From Gadus chalcogrammus (taxonomy: Eukaryota > Chordata > Actinopteri > Gadiformes > Gadidae), in the NCBI RefSeq assembly GCF_026213295.1, contig NC_079419.1, forward strand, positions 13,991,027-14,055,026: a stretch of 64,000 bases of DNA. The letters are read 5' to 3'. How positions within the stretch are numbered: position 1 is the first letter of the stretch; each line of letters begins with the position of its first letter. Positions 17,001 to 28,989 of the stretch are shown in pieces. The position numbers and the translations under genes are program-made. The notes beneath the pieces are model-generated. The model had not been told where the DNA came from. It made no database searches and was given only the letters and a program-made list of their open reading frames with translations.

Positions 17001-20000
17001 ATAAAGACCTAAAGAATCGAATTGAAGTGAATTTTGAGGTACCTGGCAATACCCAGCCCTTCTAATTATAACCTCTGGGGCTCATGAAACCAATATAACT
17101 AAACCTGAATATATAAACTTGAATTGCAAAGTCAACTTCAATGTTGAAATAAAGTGTCAGTTCTCAATGATTGTGAGTCCCTTGATGGGATGACTGAAAA
17201 TCCCTAGGGCTGATGGGTCAATGAGATCAAACATTAACAGACGTGTAGCAATATTATATCAATATGAAGCACTTTTTTGAAAAGCCAGTGCTGTAAAGTT
17301 GTCTCCTCTACTGATCTCTGAACTATACTGAACTTGATGGAAGTCAGCTGAAGTCAGCTGGAACTTCAAATGATTTTTACTTTAATTAAGCTTGGCGTTT
17401 AGTTCATGGGGCCACTGGAGTGATGCCCCTCATGAAAGCTATCATGGCTGCTTGCAGCCAATGTAAATAAACTTCTGGCGCAGCAATTCATGGCAATGAT
17501 TAATAACTAGACATAACTTGGTGTAATTATTGAATGTATTTCAGTTTTCCCCGAACCAAGCCACACCACTATGTACAAAATGTGCCCTGGCTACTGATTA
17601 TGATTTAGTTTAACCTAAAGTGATCTGCCTGTGCTATTAGCTGAACAGTACTTTCCTGTACTTTGGCAGAAGAGAAGGCGAGCCCCCGCTGATCCAAGGC
17701 TGGATTCCCTATCTCGGCAAGGCTTTGGACTTCAGACTGGATTCACAAGCATTTCTTAAAAATAATCAGGAAAAATATGGAGACGTGTTCACTGTGTATA
17801 TAGCAGGTTGGTATTTAAAATGGTTTAATTCAAATCAATTCTGCAATTCTTCCAGTATAGCGGCAGATCAGGTCCATCACTTAAGTAATTCAACTCAATA
17901 TGTTCTCCTTCTCTCTCCAGGTAAATACATGACTTTCATTATGAACCCTCTGATGTACCCCTCCATCATGAAATACGGCCGACAGCTGGACTTCCACGAA
18001 TTCGCCGACCAGGTGGCGCCGGCCACCTTCGGCTACCCAGCTGTGGGCAGCGGTCGCTTCCCGGAGATGGGCGACCAGATCCAGCGGTCGTTCCGGCTCC
18101 TGCAGGGGGAAAACCTGGTGCTGCTGGCGGAGTGCATGATGGCCAACCTGAACCTGGTCCTCCGTCAAGACTTTCTTGGTGGGGAGGGGGAGCGAGGTGC
18201 CGGGGTGGTCGGGATGGGCTGGTCTACCGGCGGCCTCTACGACTTCTGCAACAGCGTCATGTTCGAGGCCACCTTCCTCACCCTGTACGGCATGCCGGCC
18301 CCCGCCCGCCGGCACAGCGACATGGCCACCCTGCGCCATCACTTCACCAAGTTTGATGACATGTTCCCCCTGCTGGTGGGGCGCATCCCCATCTGGCTGC
18401 TTGGCCGGACCAAGGCCGTCCGGGAGACCCTGATCCGCTACTTCCTGCCCCAGAGGATGATGTGCTGGTCCAACACCTCGCAGTTCATTGCCCGGCGGGC
18501 GGAGGTGTTGGAGCAGTACGACACGCTCAGTGACACCGATAAGGCAGGTATGTCGACTGCTTGTCTAGATCCAGGGCTTTACAGATAATGTGAATAGCCT
18601 CAGCCTAATAAAAGTAAAGTAATCTTTGAAAAGTTATCTTCACTTGTGCCAGGCTTACTGGCATCATACTAGAATTAGATGTTCTTGCTACACAATATGC
18701 AGAATTCAGGTTGATTCCACAAAAAGGTCAATAGGCCTACATTGTAATCTGTAATAAAACGTATTAACGAGGAAGAACATTCCTCAACCACATGTGCAGG
18801 CAAAAATAGTCAGCCGGTTCATTGTCATCATCCATCCACTCTCACTACCATTGTGTTGTGGCGTTTGCAGTTTTGTTGTGGCGTTTACACTTGTGTTGTG
18901 CCTTTGCATTTGTGTGGTCTTGTTTTAATTTGGGTTGTGGCATTGCAGTTATGTTGTGTCTTTGCATTTGTGTTCTGGCTTTTGCAGTTGTGTTGTGGTG
19001 TTTGCAGTTGTGGCTTTGCATTTGAGATTTCCATTAATGGGCATGTGTTTTTGGAAATATGCAAAGCATTTTGGATGAGCCTTTAGGCAAGGCTCCGGGG
19101 AAAGTGCTGTGTGCAGGTTCTAGAGATAGGGAACACAAGTGTTTGACCTGTTTGTGTTGGCCTGCAGCTCACCACTTCGCCATTCTGTGGGCTTCTGTGG
19201 GGAACACAGTCCCGGCCACCTTCTGGGCTCTCTACTACCTGATCAACCAGCAGGAGGCGCTGCAGGCTGTTCGCAATGAGCTTCACCAAGTCCTCAAGCT
19301 CCCTGAAGCCCAGGGCCCCCAACAACCTGAAGTGATTGTCAGCAAGGAGCAACTGGATCAGCTCCTCCTCATGGGTGAGTTCAGATTAAAGATCCCATGG
19401 CATGAAAAATTTCACTTTCTGAGGTTTTCTAACACTAATTTGAGTTCCCTTAGCCTACCTATGCTCCCCCAGTAGCTAGACATTTGTTGGGTGTCAAACA
19501 AGCATTAGGCATTCTGCTCCGCCTTTGAAAAAAACTTTTGGAATTTTCCCTGTATGTGGTCATAAGGGGAGATGCCACCTCCCCTTTCCCTGCGTTGCCA
19601 GCCCAGAGAATTTGGCCCGCCAATGAGCTACGACCCTAGCCTGGCTCCGCCCGCCTAAGTACTTCCGCTCAATTTGAATTTCCCTTCAGTACTAGGTCTG
19701 GATCTGCTGTATGTAATTTGGTTTTCTGGCGCCGCCATAGCGTGCGCCCAATCAGCGAACAGAGGGCGTGTCTGAGAACAATGACGATAAAGTTGTGCGC
19801 CAGTTTGAGTTTGCCTTACTATAAAATTGATTTACAATGTGCAATTTTTCCCTGATAAATTAAATTCGATTAACAAAACCTGCAGCTGTCGTTGACGGAC
19901 ATTTTCGTGCAGACACGCAAGGTGTTTGGTTTGTGTACAACCTGCGCGTGATTCCCGGCGCATGACATACGTCACAACCAAATGTTAGCGATTGGTTATG

Positions 20001-23000
20001 GCAGATTCAGTGTGGCACTGGGCAGATCCAATCATTTTAAACTTCAACAGACACCCGCCTTCAAGTGAGTTAACGAAAGTGAAGTACGAGAGTCTGGTAG
20101 AACCAGGCTACTACGACCCTGCGAGCACCGCATGTGTTTGTGTGTGTGTGATTGCACACACTGTAACGCAAGTGTTGTACACTTCTTTGTTATTTAGATA
20201 AGCGTTCTGCTGTTGGTGTTATGGCGAATAACACGTCTCTGGTATTTCCACAACGACTGTAGTTGGGTTTATCTCAGCCATGGTTGAGAAGGAATTGGGG
20301 GGGAAAGGAACTTTGGCTTTGACTCCCTGAAGTACATGAACCACGAAATGGAGGTGAAAGGAATTGTTGACCGCGAATGTCTCCCCCTTGAGCCCCGCTT
20401 CCCGCTGCCGAGGGACCACCCTCTTGGCGCTGCCCGCTGCCGGAGGCGGTGGTGCCTAAGCGCTGTCTGCTGCCCGCTGTCGAGAAAGTGGTCCCTCGGC
20501 AGCGAGGCTCCGGTGGGAGAAATTCGCGGTCAACAATCGCGGGCAACAATCCCTTTCTCCTCCATGTAGTGGTTCAGTCTACTTCAGATTGATGTGGACG
20601 TAGAAGTACCAGAGACGTTGGAGAACCCGACTCAGTCGTTTGAGATTCATAATATCGTCTGGAGGGGCACACAGCTTTTGGCTGTGATAATATATATTAT
20701 ATGATATATATCTATGTATTATATGATATTACTTAGATATAGAGCTCCAGGACAACCGCCGGAGCACCCGGAGTGTTCTAGAATGTTTACAGAACACGGC
20801 CAAAGGTTGTGTGCGCTTCGCCATTGCGATACATCCACTGTAAACTGAGCGCATGGTACAATGGCTGCAAGCTGCTCAGGGCCACACCCCCACCCTCTTC
20901 CTTGACCCGCCTCTTTCTTCCTCATTTGCATTAAAGGGGTCCTATTATGCTTTTCCGTTTTTTCCTTCTCCTATTGCGCTTTACATACGTTTTGGGGTAC
21001 ATAAATGGTTGGCAAAGTTACAATACCATAAAATCCCAACAAGGGGGAGTAAATGACTACCGCAAATCACTGTTACCGAGCTGCATAGAAACGGCTCGTT
21101 GGGATTCTCTCCGCGGCTTTCTTTTACTTCCGGTACATGGTGACGTAAGCATGTACTTTTGCTGGGAGTCTATGGGAGAGCGTCATCAACTTTTGTTGCG
21201 TTCCTGGATACGCTGGGGTCGGGGGGAATGGATCAGATTGCAAAACAGAGTTTGAGTAGAGAAGTAGATGGACAGAAGGACATAATACTATTTATATATT
21301 ATATATAAATTATATATATATATATATATATATAATTTTGGTATGGTGAGTTACAATATATAATTGGTGAGTTATAATATATCTGTGAGTTATAATATAT
21401 AATTGGTAAGGTAGCACCGAAGTCATAGTAGACAGAGTGACAGATTGCCTGAATTGACGTCAGCACCAAGATTCTAAATGCCTCAAAATTCTAAGCAACA
21501 GGGTGTTTCACATGGGAGTTGTAATACTCATAAAAGTAGGAGAAAAATAATGCGCTAGACAACCCTTCATTGTGGTAAATCAATTCTATGAGGTCAAACA
21601 AATTAAATAATAAACAGTAAAAAATTAAATAATAGGGCCCCTTTAAAGCTACTGTCACCGAAACGGCGCGTTCAGGGAAATCTCAATGTGCGACTTGCTC
21701 GTAGTGGCTGTAATTGTGCACCACTGCTGATTTTCGGGAACGTCTTCAAATACTGTGTTAGGGGCCCACTGATATCTATATTAAAGCATCCATAAAGTAG
21801 CATGCCATGGGACCTTTAATATTGAGCCCCCAGTACAGTCTGTTAGTGGTGGACACTGGGAACTGCTGAGCACATCCACATTCTTCTGCTGGTTTGCACT
21901 GAGAGCTGTCAAGTACAACCAAAGTCTTGGTGGACACTGGGAGCTCCCCAGGACCCCCAATATCTTAACTTTAATATCTTCAGAAAATCAATAAGATGTT
22001 TGCATAGCAATGTGAATAATACATTTGATGTTGGCATGCCAATGTCAATAATCAATTCGATATCAATTTAGCAATGTAAATAATCCATTACAGATTAGCA
22101 TATCAATGTAAATTATATGTTAGCATAACAATGTGCTGCGTCCTCTCTTCCAGACAGCGCCGTCAACGAGAGCCTCCGTCTCTCCTCTGCGTCCATGAAC
22201 ATCCGCGTGGCCCAGGAGGACTTCTCTCTGCGGCTGGACGAGGAGCGCTCGGTGCCCGTCAGGAAGGGGGACGTCATCGCCCTCTACCCTCAGACGATGC
22301 ACATGGACCCCGAGATCTTCACAGACCCTGAGGTAGGACCTCATTCCCGCTTCGTCACCCAAACATTGGAAACTATTAAGCAAACTATTAAGTTAACATA
22401 TTCTATTTGTGCACTGAGGATGTTAGGCTTTCGTGCAGCTTTCACCGACGTAGTGTTTGGGGGCTTGGCTGATAAACACGATCCTGTTATTACTGGAACT
22501 GTAGTTGTGTTTGCATGGGAATGTGTGCCTGTAAAAAGGGAAGGAGTTGTAGCACCTGTGGCCAATTGTCTAACATGGGATTAGTTGTATTTGTAAATAG
22601 ATTAAGTATATATTATAAGTTTTAAGTGATACCAAGAAAGTGGCAAACTCGAAGACTGTGGCGTGCTGCAGTTCCAAACTGCAAAACCAAAAGTTCCCAT
22701 TTGAAAATAACCCACATGTTGACCTTCTCTCCATCTCCATGGCAACAGACATACAAGTATGACCGCTTCATCGAGGGAGGACGAGAGAAGACAGACTTTT
22801 TCAAGCACGGACAGAGGCTCAAGTACTACCGCATGCCGTTCGGGTCGGGCTCCTCCATGTGCCCTGGCCGGTTCTTCGCCATCAATGAGATCAAGCAGTT
22901 CCTGTGTCTGCTGCTGCTGTACCTGGACCTGGAGATGGCGCAGGGCCAGGAGAAGGCCCAGCTGGACAACAGCAGGGCAGGCCTCGGCATCCTACTGCCT

Positions 23001-23036
23001 ACCAAAGACGTGCGCTTTTGCTATAGAATTCGGTAG
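11030..23036 (+). CDS. cyp7b1: cyp7b1: cytochrome P450 family 7 subfamily B, oxysterol 7-alpha-hydroxylase
   Basis: Endoplasmic-reticulum P450 that 7-alpha-hydroxylates oxysterols and some steroids (acidic bile-acid pathway). Six exons: 11030-11100, 17670-17806, 17921-18547, 19168-19374, 22154-22332 and 22749-23036. They total 1509 nt, 502 aa plus stop; human CYP7B1 is 506 aa. Exon 1 encodes the N-terminal membrane anchor (hydrophobic LLLVLVGVLSLAWLLG followed by RRRR). Exon 2 starts with the proline hinge REGEPPLIQGWIPYLG. Exon 4 has the atypical family-7 I helix, LWASVGNTVP. Exon 5 has the K-helix ExxR (ESLR). Exon 6 has the heme loop FGSGSSMCPG with the cysteine ligand. The start is the only in-frame ATG that gives an anchor. 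Introns 1 and 4 are loaded with transposons. CYP7A1 or CYP8B1 are the alternatives; exon structure and synteny favour cyp7b1. Confidence 0.93.
12150..12900. repeat. palindromic GATATC-rich foldback array in cyp7b1 intron 1
   Basis: By eye about nineteen GATATC hexamers, most inside AGATATCT, are spread over 750 bp. The block 12199-12252 returns as its reverse complement at about 12515-12575, so the region can fold back on itself. A sentence-like unit (TGAGAAACCCCATAGACATG) occurs directly at about 12331 and 12718. It looks like a non-coding foldback element or local satellite. Confidence 0.7.
12962..12982. repeat. (AT)n microsatellite
   Basis: A short pure AT run in cyp7b1 intron 1. Confidence 0.8.
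13390..15090 (-). mobile_element. LINE reverse-transcriptase remnant, split by a Harbinger element
   Basis: Reading the minus strand from 15090 down to 14952 gives an RT block with SSFLTNRTYQV and GIPQGSVLGPLLFS. After the Harbinger insert the frame resumes at 13604 with SYHCYADDTQLF, the YADD catalytic box, then HHLKLNFNKTEIL. This is a non-LTR retrotransposon RT of the L2/CR1-like kind. There is at least one frame break after the YADD box. It is an old, dead copy in cyp7b1 intron 1. Confidence 0.8.
13608..14948 (+). mobile_element. PIF/Harbinger-type DNA transposon relic
   Basis: Terminal inverted repeats GGGTCTCATTTATAA and TTATAAATGAGACCC are flanked by the 3-bp duplication CTG (13605-13607 and 14949-14951), as expected for this superfamily. 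Inside, an ATG at 13906 opens a short reading frame (MAEVLRKAKKRNCTEVEVET...). It resembles the Myb/SANT-like DNA-binding protein of fish Harbinger elements but is broken by a stop after WLQQ. No transposase (DDE) gene remains. Inserted in the LINE described separately. Confidence 0.75.
15255..16120 (-). mobile_element. Ty3/gypsy LTR-retrotransposon pol remnant
   Basis: The minus strand, from high to low coordinates, shows reverse-transcriptase pieces (SAPKGRLYSV-like at about 15900; VLQWLPDHRLSVKAEKCEFH and LGFIVSADNIQMD at about 15720-15840). The integrase zinc-binding end follows (RFWWPFMEREVGEYVAACPL, SKVSRHPPPGLL, WSDISLDFVT at 15380-15580). The order RT then integrase fits Ty3/gypsy. 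Frame shifts and missing RNase H make it a dead fragment. No LTRs were recognised. Confidence 0.8.
16121..17669 (+). other. cyp7b1 intron 1, distal part
   Basis: No exon recognised. Around 16960-17010 are clustered ATCGAT/GAATCGAA motifs, ending in a TACCTGGCAATACCCAGCCC-like stretch, probably the end of another worn DNA transposon. Confidence 0.4.
18840..19030. repeat. degenerate short tandem repeat in cyp7b1 intron 3
   Basis: Repeated variants of TTGTGTTGTGGCGTTTGCAG, roughly 18-20 bp each, run across 190 bp. Confidence 0.65.
19636..20110. mobile_element. hAT-type non-autonomous element with 8-bp target duplication
   Basis: Ends CTAGCCTGG and CCAGGCTA are flanked by CTACGACC on both sides (19628-19635 and 20111-20118). 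An 8-bp duplication is the hallmark of hAT elements. A second, shorter copy lies at 28650-28989 inside V-segment pseudogene V2, sharing CCAATCAGCGAACAGAGGG and CAACAGACACCCGCCTTCAA. Confidence 0.85.
20215..20930. mobile_element. foldback copy of a GC-rich fish element (same family as 33976-34949)
   Basis: The left arm (about 20230-20380: GTATTTCCACAACGACTGTAG, then GGTTGAGAAGGAATTGGGGG) corresponds to 34370-34510. The right arm (about 20520-20690) carries the reverse complement of the same sequences, including TTCATAATATCGTCTGGAGG and TTTTGGCTGTGATAATAT. The core is GC-rich and the 3' part is (TA)-rich. Non-coding. Confidence 0.6.
20935..21642. mobile_element. piggyBac-like non-autonomous element (708 bp) in cyp7b1 intron 4
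   Basis: Inverted ends AGGGGTCCTATTAT and ATAATAGGGCCCCT are flanked by TTAA (20931-20934 and 21643-21646). Contains an AT microsatellite at about 21312-21333. No transposase. Confidence 0.7.
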
Positions 23037-24600
23037 CGATTCCAGGAGAACTTGGACCATCGATGCCCGAACTCGACAAGGCGATCCCCAGACCACTCGC
23101 GTTAAGGGTCCAACATTTGAGTCGAAGCTAACAGGCTTGATCTTTCACAAGAATGAAGCATTATTATCTCCAGCTTTACTCACTTAATGTGACACTTATT
23201 ATAAGTGAGGATACATATTTGCGTCCTCGCTTATCCTCCGCTTTACTCACTTAATGGAACACTTATTATAAGTCGGAAATCTACGGGCGTGGTTATATCT
23301 ATGGGTCGCAATAACAAGATAACACGTGTTACATTCCAGACTGAGAAAACCGCGATGCATCACAGGTGCATCACGATGCAAGTGTGGAAATACTGTGGAA
23401 CTGCTTTGCAGTGCATTATCGTTATGAAGTTTTGCATTATATAGGAACCAGATCTGTGCATTCAGATTTTGAACAGCCCTACATTTGGACGACCCCAATT
23501 AGTGCACTGTGAAGTGAATGAGTGAGCCCTTAGAGAAACGGACCATGCCTGGGCGTCTCACCAGCTGGAAGAATATGATCCAGGGCACCAGGCTTGGAGA
23601 GCAGAGATCATTTAGTGCAAGTATCTCTGATCATGTTTAGTCTATTTTAGTAGCACTTAATCATAGCTAGGCTCAAAGGACTTCACAGCCCCACGTTATA
23701 CTAAATCATGTAACCCCAAGACCTCTAAATGGTGTGGACAAAATCCATTAGAAGGAGCACAGGAGAGAAATTCCTCCCTTTTGGAACCGTAAAGATTGCA
23801 ATAGGTGCAAAACACGCAGACATGATGCAAGGAAAAAGTGGTTATGATGAAGCAGTAACATGTATGCAACCATTTTTTCCCTTTAAATGCCTTATGAAAG
23901 ACAACTACAGAAGAAAGCGAAGAAGAAGAAATAACATTACAGAGATGATGGAATGTCATTGGAAATCCAAATGAAATAGATCTTGACATCATATAGAAGC
24001 AGCTGTTTCACCGAAACACTACATTTCAGTATATTTCAGCCGTATTACGGGTCAAACACTCGTATTCCATATCACTACAACCTTTACACAGTACTTTCCC
24101 CAGAGCCTTGTCCAAAGAACCGCATATCCAAATCGCTTTGCAAAATCGAAAAAACACAAGCCCGTCAATGGCAAACTCAAGGACATGCTTTTGTTTTTAT
24201 GTAATACATAAAAACAAAATGTTTTTATGCATTACATACACATGCATACAATACATTTTGGGTTGTGTGGCTAATGTTTCACTAAAGTATTCAAAGCTGC
24301 AAATGAAATAAAGATGCATACAGACAAACGGCGATGTAGCGGTTGTATATTCCTTCTCGGAGATTGGGGTTGCAGACTTGCCCGGTGTTTATGGAAGTTC
24401 ACAGCTCAATAAGGCGGTATGATATTGCAGAGTCAAATACCTTGGGAACAAACGCAGGATTCAGCTTTAATACAACTTTTGAGTTCCCCCGCAAAAACCG
24501 CATACACGCCGGAATGGCGTGTATGCGCATGGATGTCACTCGTTTAGATGGATGGCACGCGTTTAGCCGAGGCCAACTCAAGCAGCAAAGCCGTCTTAAA
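23037..24600 (+). other. cyp7b1 3' flank
   Basis: No gene recognised. A 35-bp block (GCTTTACTCACTTAATG...ACACTTATTATAAGT) occurs twice, at about 23171-23206 and 23240-23275. An inverted repeat (TTTTGTTTTTATGT / ACATAAAAACAAAA) lies at about 24188-24221. Confidence 0.5.
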
Positions 24601-26480
24601 GCTTATAGCTTCTGGAAAGCTATTTCCCCAGCTTTCACACACCACTCCTCGAACGTACGCCATTTCCGGTCATATGCGTAACGTGTAGAGGAAGCCCTGG
24701 TGCCCTGGATAGTCGTAATGACATTCCATGGGAGTCCAGAAGTCGTTAGGTTCATCCTTTCACGGGCCAGGCCCTCAGAGCCATGCGCTCCAGATGAGGA
24801 TGGAAGATTTCCCCGTGCGCTTGCGTCAGGAGATCCCTGCGTAAAGGCAGAGGCCAAGGCTGGCTGCACAGCAACTGGACTATTTCTGCCAACCAATATT
24901 TCCCCGGCCAACGGGGGGCTATCAGTGCATGACCCCTCTCTCGCAGTCTGGCGAGAGTAGGAATGATCAGTTCTAATTGGGGAAAAGCGTACAGGAGGAC
25001 GCGCGGGTACTCGTATGCCAAAGCATCCAGCCCCATCGGGGAGCTCCGACCGGTTAGGGAACAGAACAGAGGGCACTGAGGAGTGTTCTCCTCCGATGCA
25101 AAGAGATCGACTCCGCCCGACCGTATCTCTCCCATATCTGGTTCACGACCACACTGTGGAGTTTCCAGTCCTTGTAGCGAGGGTCGCCCCTGGACATCAA
25201 ATCTGCTCCCCAGTTGCGTACGCTCGGCACGTGACTTGCTCTGAGACAACAGGTGAGCGTTGCTCCACATGGTCAGTCTGTGTGCCAACGTGTGCATTTG
25301 ACGGGAGCGTAGCCCCCCCCCCCGACGGTTTATATGCGTGGTGTTGTCCGTCCTGACTAGAACGTGTTGCCCTCTCAGAAAGGGAAGAAAATGTTTCAGC
25401 GCCAGTGACACCGCCAGAAGTTCCAGGGGGTTAATATGAACAAACTGCATATGTGAACTCCACGTGCCATTATTGTTCTGCCCTCGTATACCGGCCTCAT
25501 ATGTAGGCGGCCAAGTGGGACTACTACCAGCGCAGACGCCATCAGACCTAATAGTCTTTTCAGGATGCGGTAAGCCGGCGGAGGAGCAGGGTGCCTTGGT
25601 GGGGTAAGGCGCTCTTCTGGGGAGACACAGTCGCAGCGCCTCACCCTCCCTCTTTTTCTCCTCCTAGTGTTTCAGCATGATGCCGTACACTGGGCCAAAC
25701 AAACCCTTCAGGTCCACAGGCACGTCAAGGAGTTGGGTTTTTTCCTTCAGAGAGACTTAACAGGTTCAGCCACCTTGCTCTCTCTTGCGCGACCATCAGA
25801 GCCATGGCCCTTTCCCTCATAAAGATGTGGCATTCTCCAGCGGGGGCTCAGGCCACTCGATGTTCAGCCTCGCAGCTGCCCTTTTGCAGGCCTTGTGGAG
25901 GTCCACGCTGACGGCCGGGTTCAGGGAGCTGGTGTGCACGCCGCCTGCCACCATAGGCTACGCGGTGCGGGCGGAAAAGGGATCATCCTCCTCGTCTTCA
26001 TCAGAGCCGAGGCAAATGGATTCCTCCCCCGACTCAGAGTAACCGACCACGGCTTCGTCAGGCCCTACCAGCAGGCTAGCCTCGATAGCGTCTGGTTGAT
26101 TCAACTCCAGTGGCTGGGAGGCTTCGGTGAGGTCCACCTCCGATCCCCAGCTGGTGCCCGGTGGGCCGGCGAGCCCCCGGGAACCCCCCGCTAGTTCCGG
26201 TAGGGTGGGTCGGTTACCCCCATTACGGGATCTTCTGCGAAGAGCTTTGCCTCTTTATTCAGTCGGTGTTTGCGGGTTTTATGTGAAAAATGTGCGCAAT
26301 GCTCGCAGGTAGCCGGGAATACAAAGGCAGCCTTGGTGTGTTCCAGCCCAAGGCAGCGAATGCAAGTGGAATGGCTATCCGCTCCTGACATCTTCTTCCC
26401 GTATACGCAGGACTTTGTCGGAGGCTTCCCCGAGCCCTCGGTTAGGGTAGGTTCAGACTCTGACTGCATGTTCTCCGCTC
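24600..26480 (-). mobile_element. DIRS-type retroelement remnant
   Basis: The minus-strand frame 26469-26191 has a Cys/His-rich gag-like segment (CIRCLGLEH, CEHCAHFS). The frame 25450-24752 carries the RNase H-like block ELLAVSLALKHFLPFLRGQH followed by LVRTDNTT. It also has the following DIRS domain (VDLFASEEN, LLYAFPQLELI, LIAPRWPGKYWLAEIVQLL) and RRDLLTQAHGEIFHP. The overlapping frame 25076-24603 gives the start of the tyrosine recombinase (STRYAYDRKWRTFEEWC). DIRS elements use a tyrosine recombinase instead of an integrase. The RT between gag and RNase H is largely missing and frames are broken, so it is dead. GC content differs clearly from the flanks. Confidence 0.8.
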
Positions 26481-27386
26481 TGCGCTTATGAACACCCGCT
26501 TTTTGGTGACATGCCAGCTAAAACAATTGGGTTGCAGCTAGTTTGGGTACTAGCAGCTACTGTATGGTGAAAGCCTAGCTTTATCCCCTCAGAGGTCAGA
26601 TGTAGCGATGTAGGCTAGCGTTCGGTGACCGAGGGGTTAGCTCGCTCTAAGAACAGTCTGCTAGGCCGTCTACAAAAAGGTGCTTCTAGGAGAGCGAAGA
26701 GGTTAAAGACTGAAGAGATAACGTGACGACGGGACTTATGTTGTTGGAGGGAGTCCCCCCTCTGCAAGCAGACGTCACGTCTGTTGGCCAGTCACGATTG
26801 GCGTAGAGTAAAATTGCTTCTGGGAACAGCGCGAGGGGCGTGTCCGATAGTGAGATACCAAGCGAATGTTGAAAGAAAATTCAACACTGTTAACCACAGG
26901 TGCAACACCACTCACCATGTCTGCATCTGATATTGAAACTACGAAAGATACTGGTGAATAATTTGAATTAAAACAATAACAGTTCTACAATATGAACATG
27001 AGGCAGACTACTCTACGACCATATAGGCGTCTTTTAGCACGGATTCGTAATTCTTATTGAAACCAAGCTGCCCTGCCCCAACATTGAATGACACGTTAAA
27101 CTCAACTAGCATCGCCAGAATCATCCAAAATTTGATGTTAACAGACCAAAAATAGTCAGAAAGCCTACAGAAACTACTGTTTAGAGAGTAAATGTGACGA
27201 TCACATTATTAAAAAAAGACTGCAATGATTTACTGAACAATTTTGTTGGAAGCATGCTTTTGCAAGTAGTTCACTGCCCCACCTGCCCATATGGCCAGCA
27301 CGCGCCTCCAGTTGAGTCAAATGTATTTATGTTTCTCTCGCCCGTTCCACTTGACCTCGCTCTGCTCTCCACTGCGTCGCCACATC
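26481..27386. other. 5' end of the DIRS remnant and spacer before the V array
   Basis: 26490-26870 continues the DIRS-like sequence (5' region on the minus strand). 26880-27386 is AT-rich spacer, whose last 100 bp resemble the region upstream of the other family E leaders (41270 and 57120). Confidence 0.4.
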
Positions 27387-27776
27387 ATGCTCTTTGCTCT
27401 CTGGATATGTTGTATTTTAAGTGTTTTTTCCCGGGGTTTTTTTCAGGTCCAAGTGTTGAAGACAGTATCAGTCCACAGACGGATGTCCACCGTGCTGTTG
27501 AGGGTGCTGCTGTGGTGCTCTCATGCAGCTGGTTTAGCTCTGTAGTCAGTAGTCTCTTATGGCACCGCCAGTACCCCGGCTCACCACCACGGTTCCTAAT
27601 CATGGAATACTCTGGATACATAACTAATCCAATACCAGGAATGATCATCACACATATCAAACAGTAGAGACTTGTGGAGCTACAGATCTCCTCTGTTGCA
27701 GTGACAGACTCTGCTCTGTACTACTGTGCTCTGAGGTCCACAGTGACGGAAAACACAGACTCCCTGTATAAAAACA
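27387..27776 (+). pseudogene. TRA/TRD V segment V1 (family E), pseudogene
   Basis: The leader ATG at 27387 (MLFALWICCILS) runs into a V exon at 27447-27738. The intron is only about 24 nt and lacks a normal GT donor; intact family E copies have an intron of about 125 nt. The V exon has an in-frame TAG (27665-27667) where V16 has CAG. The signal at 27739 (CACAGTG, 22-bp spacer, nonamer ATAAAAACA) is slightly eroded. It is the first V unit of the array. Confidence 0.8.
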
Positions 27777-28083
27777 GAGGACTTTTCATTGGCTTCAACT
27801 GTAGTTCAGAAAAGGGACATCTGAGGGGAAACTACCAGGATTCTACTGAAGACACATTATGTTGAAACGGAGAAAGAGAGGTAGTTTGTTAAGCGTCAGG
27901 GTTCCCATGTTTGAGATGTCATCTTTCTTTTTAGTTGATAAATGATTAGGTAAGTGGCACACGCAAAATTCTGTGAAGATTAATTTAGAGACTTGTATCT
28001 CCATGGTCACATGTTCATAGTTAATCCTAAACCATCATAGTGTGGACCTCAGTCCTGTCAAGAAGGAAGAGATCAGTTTAGAA

Positions 28084-28500
28084 CATTGGTTCTCAAAGTG
28101 CGGCCCGCGAGCCAATGGCAGCCCGCAGAAACATTCCTGGCGGTCCGCAATGACATGCAGATGTAAGTAAAAAGTTTTTTTTATTTTTATTATTAGATCA
28201 ATATTAATTAAAACAAAAATAAATAAATATAAAGAGAAAAGTCGACTCTCTAGCTTTCAATAAAATCCTGTTACATTTGTTGGTTTTAATCCAACTGTAC
28301 ATTACTTTGAAAGGATGAACCTCAGTTTCGTGATTTAGACCTCACTTGACCTCACTCCCAGAGGTCTACGGTGCAATGTTCTTTTTCACCAGTGGGATGC
28401 TGACGGCATTTCCCGTCAGAATTTTTTTCCTTTGGCGGCCCTCAATCAAATTTTGGGTTCCTAAATTGGCCCTCAGATGTCAAAACTTTGAGAACCCCTG
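28084..28500. mobile_element. hAT-type element (417 bp) inside V2
   Basis: Ends CATTGGTTCTCAAAGT and ACTTTGAGAACCCCTG are imperfect inverted repeats. The 8-bp duplication GTTTAGAA flanks it (28076-28083 and 28501-28508). The ends are of the Charlie-like CAGGGGTTCTCAAAGT type. No transposase gene. Confidence 0.85.
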
Positions 28501-28649
28501 GTTTAGAAGATACAACTGGTACTCTGTCCTACAGGCTGTCTAGAGCTGCTTCTGGCAGCGATGATTTCTTCTGGTACCATCAGTATCCTGGAGAACCTCC
28601 ACAGTTCCGGCTGTATGTCTCAGGGTTCATGCATTGCAAAACATCAGTT

Positions 28650-28989
28650 CTAGCCTGGCTCCGCCTGCCGACGTCCTTCGCTCAATTTTCATTTCCCTTC
28701 AGTACTACGCCTGGCTTTGCGGTATATTTGCGGATTTTCTCCGGCCACATTTTGCGGGTCCAATCAGCGAACAGAGGGAGTCGCTGAGAACAATGACGTT
28801 GAGATCGTGGGCTAATTTGTAGTCAAACGTTAGAGATTGGTTATGGCAGATCCAGAGTGGCCCTGGGCAGATCCAATAGCTTTCAACTCCAACAGACACC
28901 CGCCTTCAAGTGAGATAACGTTTGTCAATGGAGAGAGGCCAGACTCTCTGTGCAAATGAAATGTACGAGAGTCTGGTAGGACAAGGCTA
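28650..28989. mobile_element. second hAT-type element inside V2
   Basis: Begins CTAGCCTGGCTCCGCC and ends ACAAGGCTA. Near-perfect flanking repeats CATCAGTT / CATCAGTA (28642-28649 and 28990-28997). Same family as 19636-20110. Confidence 0.8.

Noticed and set aside
17890..18342. 150-codon minus-strand frame opposite cyp7b1 exon 3
   Set aside because: Antisense of a GC-rich coding exon; no family resemblance.
17670..23036. cyp7a1 or cyp8b1 instead of cyp7b1
   Set aside because: CYP8B1 is intronless in vertebrates. The sequence, six-exon layout and neighbours fit cyp7b1 best.
24752..25450. Active retroelement protein
   Set aside because: The DIRS frames are broken and the reverse transcriptase is largely absent, so it is a dead copy.
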